A stretch of DNA of 64,000 nucleotides. It comes from Tridacna crocea. Its lineage: Eukaryota > Mollusca > Bivalvia > Cardiida > Cardiidae. Shown here piece by piece: positions 55,523 through 64,000 of this stretch. The stretch is from assembly GCA_943736015.1 (NCBI GenBank), contig OX031061.1, positions 61,138,192 through 61,202,191 on the forward strand, given 5' to 3'. The position numbers and the translations under genes were made by a program. The notes beneath the pieces were generated by a model that did not search any database, was not told the DNA's origin, and worked only from the letters and a program-made list of their open reading frames with translations. Each line of letters opens with the position of its first letter. Within the stretch, counting starts at the first letter, position 1.

Positions 55523-55844
55523 TGACATTTATGATGAAAATATTCAGAACTAGAAGTGTACGGGAAGATATTTTAGATTTTTGTCAAAAGTTTGAATTAC
55601 AGTGTAATGCCAATTTATCTCTATTCCATTCTATTTCAAAAAATGTTCGAAGTTGTGAACTGTAAGTTTATCTCAGGAGCTCATGGGTGAAGTTGATACT
55701 TACTGAGTATAAAAGATTACACAGGTTGGCCCACGAAGAGATTCTTTATGAAAACAGGAGGTTGGAAGAGGTCTCCAAAGTAATTTTTACTGGAATTGAT
55801 TGAGACGCTTAACATTTAGATGTTTTAACATGAGTATTTTTAGC

Positions 55845-55925
55845 TCTACTAGCTGAATGCCAGCAGAGCTTATGTCATGGCATGGTTTCCGTTGTTCGTC
55901 AGTCTGAATGTCTGTCTGTTAGGCC
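55845..55925 (+). repeat. Fragment of an F2-type element start
   Basis: 'tagctctactagctgaatgc' and 'gcttatgtcatggcatgg' match 36250 onward; the rest is missing and an A/T-rich tract follows. Confidence 0.65.
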
Positions 55926-56030
55926 AAAAAAAAAAATAGGTGTGTTTCAGGTTACATGAAAAAAAAAAAAAAAAAATAGGGACGGTAGGTAGGCTTTTTT
56001 TTTTTTTATTTTTATTTTTTTTTTTTTGTT
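55926..56030. repeat. Homopolymer A and T tracts
   Basis: Runs of A11, A18, T14 and T15 within 105 bases. Confidence 0.85.
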
Positions 56031-56502
56031 AATAAAAAGATGCAAATTTGAAATGACAATGTTTCCAATGCATTTAGTATCTCTCTGTTAATAGCTATTC
56101 AGAATTACACTTTCACCAAATGTGTCAGTTTTAATATAGTCTTTAAATGTTTCTGTCTGTTTTTTGTTTGTTTTTTCACTTAACATCCAAGTCAACAGCT
56201 ATCGCCATGTCTAAATGGCTAGTTATATCTTTGGCAAGCTTTAATAATAAACATTATTAACCCATATTCTGTGTTGCCAAAAGGAAGATGAACAATGGGA
56301 TTTTTGCCAGATTCCCTGCAATGGCCACAATGTTATCATTATGACATGACTCATGATTTGTCACTGATTTTAAAAAAAATCATTTGAAATTTAGTTGAAA
56401 ATGGGAGGCAAGCTTATCTGGACAATATCTGAAATAATCATAGAATTTCAACTTGTAAAAGTTGCATGCACCTCTTGGTCTGTCTGTTTTTCACTCATGT
56501 AG
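56031..56502. other. No feature seen
   Basis: AT-rich; nothing recognised. Confidence 0.4.
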
Positions 56503-56597
56503 GTGACATATTACAAGAAAAGCGTGGTGTTATAGTGACAGGAGCAGGCCCTATCCTGAGGGATCAGGCTCATTTTAAGCTCAACCGTCTGAAATGA
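56503..56597 (+). other. Weak candidate for a terminal RSPH1 exon
   Basis: Follows a good pyrimidine tract and tgtag. In the phase needed by exon 6 it reads GDILQEKRGVIVTGAGPILR then a basic tail and TGA. It is not acidic like known RSPH1 tails, so it may be chance. Confidence 0.15.
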
Positions 56598-57026
56598 ATG
56601 TAGCATAAAGCTTGTAAAGGCGTGGTGCCAAGTTTGTGCTACTCACCTTCCATTCCTCAACCTGCCGATATACTGTTATCGTTCGTTTGGCATTTTCTTT
56701 GTCTCTTTGTTCTGGGTGATACCTCTTCCATACTTCTTAAAGTGACAGCAAATTCGAATTTAGGCATTTTATGCCTGAAAAATGCGGGCATGACAGCAAC
56801 ATGACAGCCAGTAAAGACGACGCTATTTTGGCCAAAGGTCAAGAGGGCCCAAATTCGAAATGGCCCCCAGTCAAAACGAAATGGTTCCCCCATGCTAAAA
56901 TACAGGTGACGAGGGAAGGAAAGATAGAATATAACAAACATTTGTACATAGTAAAAGCGGGAACAAGACACAAGTTTTCGAGATAGATCCCGGAAAGATT
57001 TGGAGACAGTTCCCCTACACTTTTGA

Positions 57027-57716
57027 AGACAGTTCCCCGACACTTTTGTTCGATGTCAAACGACAAAATAAATGTTATCATGGATAAAAACATGTTTGAT
57101 AGAGGATTTTATGAATAAATGATCTTTTGTGACTAAATGAAGGGTTTGTACATGTGATTGGCGAGTACATTTGGTAATCGTGGTACTGTCTATAAGCTTA
57201 GTTCGACAGAACAATTTGATGGCCTATCATCACAAAATATCAAACAATGTTGAAATAGACTACATTCTCCTAAATGCTATATATAGAGATCTACAATATA
57301 TACATGTATGTAAAATTGTCTGAGTGTACAAGATAAACAGAAAAGGTATTTCACTCAGTAAACCTCCGGCCCCTCTACTGAATTTCTATAAAACCGGGGA
57401 AATGCAAATAACTAAAATACATCTACAAATTATTCAAAGACTGTATAGAATCAAATATAACTGCTTGCTAAAAGTCTTCTTAAAATTCTCTTATGTTCAT
57501 AAGAGTCGTGATTTGTTGTGAATTCACCCATGAGACAATAACTACCCGTCATTCTGTATAGAAATCTTCTTCACAGGGTCCAGATAATTCAATTTAATTC
57601 ACAACATCAATTATCCACCAAAATTTCTAATTTCTCATGATTATCAATCATAATTGTGTGAATTCTACAGTATAAAAGGTTATTTGCCATTAAGCAAAAG
57701 TGTCGGGGAAATGTCT
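57027..57716. repeat. Inverted repeat pair
   Basis: AGACAGTTCCCCGACACTTT at 57027 and its near-complement at 57695-57716. Both sides carry extra 'gtcggggaactgtctt' copies. Possibly the ends of an unknown element. Confidence 0.6.
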
Positions 57717-58109
57717 TCAAATCTGTCTCGAGAACTTGTGTCGGGGAACTGTCTTGTCGGGGAACTGTCTTGATACCGTAAAAGCTTTCTAAAATTATAA
57801 AAGTAAAACCAGCTCAGCTGAAAATTAACGATGGGTACCGGCTACAACAAAAACCCTTAATCAGTACCATTTCAATTTGCTTTAACTCCAAGTGGCTTCA
57901 GTTGAAAACAGATATCCAAACAAACAATTAGCATTGTAATGTTGACAAAATGAAATTTGCAATTTCGTATATTTTGTGTGTGTATGTGTGTTAGTTGGAG
58001 TTGAACGGTTGCATCGTGGAACGAAACCCGACCAACTTTCATTTCGATGTTCTAGGAACAAACCCATTCTTTGTTCTCATACTTTCTGTCTACTTCTAAT
58101 TATGCAAGC

Positions 58110-58189
58110 CCTGTTCTATTTTTCTGCCGGCGGTGTTTTCCGATTCATATTTGAATCGGAAAACACCGCCGGCAGAAAAATAGAACAGG
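58110..58189. repeat. Near-perfect 80-base palindrome
   Basis: 38-base perfect arms (CCTGTTCTATTTTTCTGCCG and complement) around a TATT centre; followed 40 bases later by a long poly-C run. Confidence 0.95.
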
Positions 58190-58224
58190 TTGGAAGAAGA
58201 GGGTCGGTGGTCACCCGATTTTTT

Positions 58225-58229
<5 letters not shown>

Positions 58230-58286
<57 letters not shown>
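58230..58286 (+). repeat. Poly-C run, about 57 bases
   Basis: Uninterrupted C run; length is likely unreliable in assembly. Confidence 0.9.
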
Positions 58287-58288
<2 letters not shown>

Positions 58289-58329
58289 GAAAAAGTTTAT
58301 GGTCGGCGGTAAATATTTAGGGTCGGTCA

Positions 58330-59160
58330 GGTAACCGGATACACAGGTATTTTTTTTTTGCGCCTTAGTCTTATTCCTGTTTACGTGGTAAAGCCTGCAT
58401 TTGTAGTCATATTTCCATGAAAGTTGCACAGTTTGTTGATCTTACCAGCAGCTTCAACCCTATCTATTTTGAAAAAAAATCCAACAGAGTAGGAAAGGTA
58501 GCTATTTCAAGTTAAAAATTTTCATTACTTGTTTACGCAATAAAGTCTGCATTTGTTGTCAGATTTTTGTGAAACTTGCACAGATTCTTCATTTCATCAA
58601 TAGTTTTAACCTTTTGATTTAGAAAAAAATCTAACAAACAGTATGTATGGGAAAAGTTACTTCACCATTTCAAGTTGAAAATTTTCGTTTCTTGTTTATG
58701 TGATGAATTCAGTATTTCTTGTTTTAATCTTTGTATTTTTTCTAATGCATCATGAATCCATTAAGTTTGCTAGCATAAAAATGAAATCACTGCCAGTTGA
58801 GCAATTTCAGGTCCTTCAGGGCCTCTAGTTGTCTGTGCCCACAGTGTAGAATAAGATCAGATTGCACAGAATGTGCCAGCTGATCATAGACTCGCACATG
58901 TCATAGGCATAACCAGGAAAAGTAAATTATATGCACGCCGAAGTTGGCCATTTTTGAGGCAGGTGACAAAAGCAATTCTGAATTAGCCAGATGGAATCAG
59001 AGCCATAAAATCAAGATATTTCTGATCTTGGCTGTTTTAGAAAAGGTCCAAACTGAAAAATACGCGAAAAGAGGCAACCTATGACCTATTCTCCATTTTT
59101 TACATTACGCACGTGCGTGGTGTGCTTAATAGAAGTTACACCTATGCATGTCTATACAGA
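58330..59160. other. Mostly unrecognised
   Basis: Family D fragment at 58830-58905 ('gtgtagaataagatcagatt'). Two loose repeats near 58390-58560 ('cctgcatttgtagtcatatt' / 'ctgcatttgttgtcagattt'). Confidence 0.4.
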
Positions 59161-59164
59161 ATGT

Positions 59165-59426
59165 CATTTTCAAGACAAATTTCATTAGCTGTGCCACAAA
59201 TATTTTGTTCTTTGCTGACTCTTTCCAATGTGGACAACCATATAATTTTTGTCCACTGGAAAACAGTTGACCCATTGCTGTATTTCTTTTTGACCAAGCA
59301 AACAGCAAGTCAAATTTACACAATAGAGAAGCACTTTAAGGACAGGAAAATGTCTCGTTTGACTGACATGAAAAACACTGTGCAAAGTGGAGAATTTGCT
59401 TGTGACAATTACATGCTCCTTTTCCC
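59165..59426. mobile_element. Degraded MITE remnants
   Basis: Family A right part to 59273, then a hairpin relic 'agtggagaatttgcttgtga' near 59388. Confidence 0.5.
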
Positions 59427-59654
59427 TTAACTATTTACCAAATAACATAATTTCAGGCTAGTCTAAGTTGGAAGCATTTGCAGACGACAAAATTAATGTG
59501 TCTCAAAAATTAAGATTTGTTTTGGGAAAGTAAGAAAACATTGTGGGAAAAGGAGAAAATGCTGGTTACCAGCATTTTCTCCTTTTCCCACAATGTTTTC
59601 TGAAGGCTTGTTTCTAACGGTAGTCAAAAGTAGGGATTGTGTGGTAAAGGGTCA
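59427..59654 (-). mobile_element. MITE family A copy
   Basis: Fully paired hairpin; left TTAACTATTTACCAAATAA, right GGTAAAGGGTCAA. Confidence 0.9.
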
Positions 59655-59820
59655 AGTCTGTACCAAACAGTCCAGAGTTTTAGCGACCCTGGGGGAGATG
59701 ACTTTTTGAAGTCTCATAGTTTATTGCCTGGTGAAAAACTGGGCAAAATAGATGTCTTAGAGAAAAATGTGCTGTTACTATGAGTTCAAGATAGAGCATG
59801 CAATGCAGTAGCCTATGTAA

Positions 59821-60028
59821 AGAGCTCAAGATAAGAGGGAGCGATGGTTTTCTAAATCCGTAAGTTCTCTCTCAAACCCAATGTTGTGGGTACTCATCAG
59901 AACCGTCTCGATGAGACGATTCTAATGAGTACCCACAACATAGGGTTTAGTGAAAAATACTGTTTTTAATTTTGAAATCAAAATCATCCCCTGTAAATAG
60001 AATTCTACTATGTAGAGGGAGCTCTGTG
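59821..60028. mobile_element. Palindromic MITE family C
   Basis: AGAGCTCAAGATAAGAGGGA left, AGAGGGAGCTCTG right; stem CCGTCTCGATGAGACG tip. Confidence 0.85.
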
Positions 60029-60124
60029 ATGCATGATACCAACCATGTCATTAAATAATCCATTTTTCAAACAACTGACAAAATCATCTGGTAGAATGAT
60101 CCGTTGGCATGCAGAAATTCTAAA

Positions 60125-60415
60125 GATTGTGAAAAGTTTTGGCCAATGTCAGCCTGAGTCAATACTTTTCGCAGGTGTAGTATACTGGTCTATCCCACAG
60201 TTAGATGTAAAGTTATAGCTTGTGTTGGTATAAGAGGATGTGTCCCACGTTGGGCACCAATGTAACAGATTGAAAAACCTAGACCTGCGGATCTCAAGGC
60301 GAACACTACCACGTCACTACAAAAGTTAGCTCTATAGCAAGTGTCTTCTTATACCAACACAAGCTATACCTTTACATCTACCGTATCTGTGGGATAGACC
60401 AATATACTACACAGA
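60125..60415. repeat. Family H fragment plus inverted SINE S-b fragments
   Basis: 'ttggccaatgtcagcctgag' to 60180, then SINE S-b pieces in opposite orientation ('ctggtctatcccacag' at 60186 and 'ctgtgggatagaccaa' near 60388). Confidence 0.65.
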
Positions 60416-60429
60416 TACATCAACCCCCC

Positions 60430-61025
60430 TTTCCACAGAGTATTACTCGTTTGTTTTCTCTGCCTTGTTGTTTGGAACTCAGTTTATGATTTTTGTGTGG
60501 AGCTCAGTTTCTTAAACTTTCGTCTTTATCCAGTCTCTGCAGACGACTAGACTATCCAATAACACTGATAATTCAAGGTAACAGTTAACATCACAGATCT
60601 TGTAACTTCTATTCCATTTATGCTTGCCCATTATATTCATCGTTGACGTTTATTTATTTCATTTTCATTTATGTTTTTTTCAATTTGCGTTGATTTTCAT
60701 TGAGTCTGGTTAGTTGCAAAAGCTTTTAGAAAATTTTGGTTTTTGATGTTTTGTATTTTTTTTTTGCCAGCCAGAATGTGTTGATAGCCAAACTGCAACT
60801 ATTTGTATATGATACATCAATAAATACACAGTTTTTGCCAGAGTGTTGGTAAAAAAGGCTTGCAGCAAGACTGAAAATATATTCTGCAGGATGTGAATTG
60901 TTATTACTCCAACAAATTGACATGAAATAAATGACCTCTGATTTTAAACTTTTTATGCAGCAAACAGATTTATCATGTCTTTAAAGATATTTAGAAATAC
61001 CTGAAATAAACATTAGCATGTTGGT
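60430..61025. other. No feature seen
   Basis: AT-rich, no family recognised. Confidence 0.4.
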
Positions 61026-61247
61026 TTAACCCATTACCACACAAGAAAAATTTAGACTGGTCCAAATTGAAAGCATTTGCAGACGACAAAGCCGACTGAA
61101 AAATTGAAATTTGTTCTGGAAAGGGTAGAAAACACTGTGGGAAAAGGAGAAAATGCTGGTTACCAGCATTTTCTCCTTTTCCTACAGTGTTTTCAAAAGG
61201 CTTCTTTCTCAGGGGCGTCAAAAGTAGGGATTGTGTGGTAATGGTTT
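61026..61247 (-). mobile_element. MITE family A copy
   Basis: Arms ACACTGT / ACAGTGT, paired change; TTAACCCATTACCACACAA left end. Confidence 0.9.
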
Positions 61248-61254
61248 GGTAATA

Positions 61255-61359
61255 CATGGTGAGTGACATAGATCTAAGATGCACTTTCTGTGCAGTCTGA
61301 TCTTGATCAATGTCATCGGCAAAAGCTCTTATAGTTTGACTATGGCGCTGTAAGGGTCA
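61255..61359 (+). mobile_element. MITE family D fragment
   Basis: 'ctgtgcagtctgatcttgat' and 'gctgtaagggtcaa' end. Confidence 0.6.
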
Positions 61360-61508
61360 AACCCGACATTTACCGATAACAGAATTTCCATAACGTCAGA
61401 ATATACCAATGATATAAATATTCCATCTTCAATCATTCTTTGCATACAGGTCGGTTTCAGGTCAATGTGTTTGAGTAATAAACTGTAATAATTTCATGAA
61501 AAAGTACA

Positions 61509-61961
61509 TTAACTCTTTACCACACAACCCCAACTTTTAACAACCCTGAGAAAGAAGCCCATAGAAAACATTGTGGGAAAAGGAGAAAATGCTGGTAACC
61601 AGCATTTCCTCCTTTTCCCACAATAATTACTACCCTATCAAAGTCAGAAATCATTATATAATCAAGATTAACCCTTTACCCCATATAGCATTTCTATGAC
61701 ATCTCTAATTGATCCTAAATGACAGCAAGGATGAAGCCGTTTCTTATGTGTAAATGTCATCTTTTGATAGCATAGAAAACATTGTGACAAAAGGTGAAAT
61801 TGCTCGTGACGAGCAATTTCACCTTTTGCCACAATGTTTTCCAAAGGCTCCTACAAGCAATGTGTAGAAATGAGTATCTGTGGAGTAAAGGGTTAAATGT
61901 GTTGTCTGTGGATGCTTTGAATTTGGTCTAGTCAAAAAATTTGTCATTTGGTAAAGAGTTC
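61509..61961 (+). mobile_element. MITE family A copy split by a family B copy
   Basis: Left part to 61671, right part from 61893 ('gttgtctgtggatgctttga' to GGTAAAGAGTT). The right part is the sister of 33395-33480. Confidence 0.88.
61668..61896 (+). mobile_element. MITE family B copy inside a family A copy
   Basis: TTAA at 61668-61671 and 61893-61896; core GCTCGTGACGAGC; CCCTTTACCCC / GAGTAAAGGG ends. Confidence 0.92.
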
Positions 61962-63130
61962 ATCAATTGTTTGTTATGTATAAGCCTACATTCAAAGCTA
62001 GTTCTGTTAGAGTCAAAAATAAACCTGGTAGATAATTTCAGGTTAGAATTTGGAGAAAAAACATGGCAATTTCAAGGTTGTTTTTGTCCAGAATATCCCA
62101 GCAAAAAAGTGTACATTGATCAGAGGTCAGACTGCACATTTTGTGCAGTCTGACCATTGATCAACACTGTCTGCATAGGCAAAGTTATGAGTAGCTTTTT
62201 GTGGGTTTTATTATTCTATTCTTGCACATTTGCTAGTTATAACATTGAATGTTTAGGAGGATTGTATACTTGGTGTTGTTCAGTTTTACTTCTTTCAGCT
62301 CTCTACAAAATGACAAAGTTTTAGAGTTATGGTTTGCAAAAAAAAGAGATCATTTGCAGACAACAAGTTAACAGTGTTTCAATTAAACTCTTTATTTCAC
62401 ACTTTCCAGTAGGTTATCAAGTTATATAGGACAGGTGCAATATTTTTCTATATTTCATGGTTACAACCAGTGAAATACCAGTATTTATATTGTTACTATT
62501 CAATTGAAGGCAGGAAAAGTTGTTCTTGTGTACAAATTACCTAGGTAAAATGCATGTGCCTTACAACTAGATGGAAATATGACATTATTTACCTTACATT
62601 TCTCACACTTGAGCATAATTTTGGAATGCATTGCTATGAGGAGCTGGTTTGCCAGAGGGAATAACCGAAAAGAGCTGCATTGGATTTTGATTGGTTGTTC
62701 CTCCCCCAAGTCATCTCCCTCATTATCATGGAAACTTGGGACTGTGTAATATAAGATTAAAGAGCATGTTTATGATTATTGGTTAATAATGATAAATGTA
62801 AAATTGTATAGCCAATATTATTTACATACATATAAAATAATCTTGCCATAATTGTTATCTTTCCTACTGCATGTGTATAATACTCATTTCAAAAGATGAA
62901 CATTTCCACAATGCCTCTGTGTTATTTGTACCAGTTGTGATTCCCTCTTATTGACAACCCAAAAGAACCCAAAAGAAACATACAGTTGTATCAATATTGC
63001 ATGTACCCCACTTACTTGATCATTTTTTACTTTTTAGCCTTAGATTGCTAATTTACAAATTATGTATTTGTATGGACTGTGTAGACAAAGACCTACCAGG
63101 GTCTGTATTCAGCAACCATTTGTAACTCAA
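61962..63130. other. Mostly unrecognised
   Basis: Family D fragment at about 62100-62200 ('gtgcagtctgaccattgatc') and a family A 5' remnant at 62298-62395. No coding exon identified. Confidence 0.4.
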
Positions 63131-63133
63131 CCA

Positions 63134-63354
63134 TTAACTCTTCATCAGATGACAAAATTATAGACTGGTCTAAATTGAAAGCATTTGCAGACGATAGAAT
63201 AATTATGACTGAAGATAAAATCAGATTTGGAAAGGGTAGAAAACATTGTGGTAAAAGGAGAAAATGCTGGTTACCAGCATTTTCTCCTTTTCCCACAGTG
63301 TTTTGAAAGGCTTCTATCTCAGGGTTGTAAAAACCAGGGATTGTTTGGTTAATC
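63134..63354 (-). mobile_element. MITE family A copy
   Basis: Core GCTGGTTACCAGC; right end TTTGGTTAATCAG. Confidence 0.85.
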
Positions 63355-63383
63355 AGTCTGCTTGCTAGGAAATCATTCTTTAA

Positions 63384-63718
63384 CATAGTGGACCCATAAT
63401 AGAAAACAGCTATTTTTACTGTAATATTATCCTACAAAATTTGCTAAGATTAAAAATGAATATTATTGAACTACTTTCACCGAGCCACTTTTTCCTTTTT
63501 GTCCTTCCTATCATATTGTCATTACAAAGGGATATTATAATTACCTCCCTTTTCTGGAAACTAACAAAAGTATCAACAAATAATTTCAAAATAGACATCA
63601 AAGGAATTTCTGGTCGGTTAAAAATGTGCAAAAGTATTATATCTGTATAAACCTGTCTTTATCAACTGTCGAGAAATTTTATGCCATGCTGCACTAAAAG
63701 TATTACGGGCCAACTACC
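63384..63718 (+). repeat. Repeat shared with the hAT-like element at 10577-12117
   Basis: About 340 bases parallel to 11455-11830 with scattered differences and small gaps; no hAT ends seen here. Confidence 0.75.
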
Positions 63719-63943
63719 TTAATTCTTTAGCAGACTGTAAAATTTTGCCATAGGTCAAACTTAGCATATCAAATGTAACACAAATATTGAGATACATCCT
63801 GGAATGGGAAATAAACATTGTGTGAAAATTAGAAAGGGCTGTCAGTGGTAACCAGCATATTTTCCCTTTCAAAACAGTTTTCCAAAAGGCTTTTTCCTCA
63901 GGTTCATTAAAACAAAAGAATATGTGTTTTGAAAAGGGTTAAA
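63719..63943 (-). mobile_element. MITE family A copy, diverged
   Basis: TTAATTCTTTAGCAGACTG left, AAAAGGGTTAA right; hairpin mostly decayed ('ggtaaccagcatattttccc'). Confidence 0.7.
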
Positions 63944-64000
63944 TGACTTTATCATTAAAATTCAACTGTTTCCGTCACATTTTTAAGGAAAGAAAGTAAA

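Noticed and set aside
57976-58320. 114-codon frame with a proline run
   Set aside because: The proline tract is the poly-C run, and the frame crosses the palindrome.

Overview
The window looks like nuclear DNA of a bivalve mollusc. It is AT-rich, the genes are split by many introns, and it is crowded with tRNA-derived SINEs, palindromic MITEs and tandem-unit repeats of bivalve type. A heterodont such as a dreissenid mussel is a guess based on the palindromic repeat at 50437-50695. No bacterial or viral gene and no retrovirus-like element was recognised.

Four host genes are recognisable and look intact as far as they run. GABPA is on the minus strand (31004 to 6423, eleven coding exons) and encodes the ETS/PNT-domain transcription factor. 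ATP5PF is on the plus strand (34179 to 38187, three coding exons) and encodes ATP synthase coupling factor 6. PIH1D2 is on the minus strand (47958 to 43409, four coding exons) and encodes a PIH1/R2TP-type co-chaperone. RSPH1 is on the plus strand (from 49180, six coding exons seen, 3' end not located) and encodes a MORN-repeat radial spoke head protein. They form two divergent pairs: GABPA and ATP5PF head to head, and PIH1D2 and RSPH1 head to head. ATP5PF and PIH1D2 are tail to tail. GABPA and ATP5PF share a bidirectional promoter in mammals, so the first pair looks like deeply conserved architecture. The gap between them holds ETS/GABP, YY1-like and E-box motifs, which suggests GABP feeds back on its own promoter and that of a respiratory subunit. 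The second pair joins a ciliary spoke protein to a chaperone cofactor, and an RFX X-box-like site lies about 0.1 kb before RSPH1.

Nearly everything else is repeat. More than 60 copies of one roughly 225 bp MITE (family A here) end in TTAA plus CCCTTTACCA-like inverted repeats and carry a hairpin centred on GGTNACC. Families B and D have different interiors but the same TTAA/CCCTTA-type ends. Nested copies show TTAA target duplication directly, so a piggyBac-like transposase probably moved them all; none is encoded here. Several copies end 12-29 bases from splice sites. The two hairpin arms change together in many copies.

Other repeats are palindromic families C, G and H; SINEs, two inserted into MITEs and one carrying a MITE; five large elements (F) built of about 165-bp tandem units; and four hAT-like elements with terminal repeats and target duplications, one of which carries a small first-exon-like reading frame. 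Very long near-perfect inverted repeats (38434-38514, 58110-58189) and two poly-C runs also stand out.
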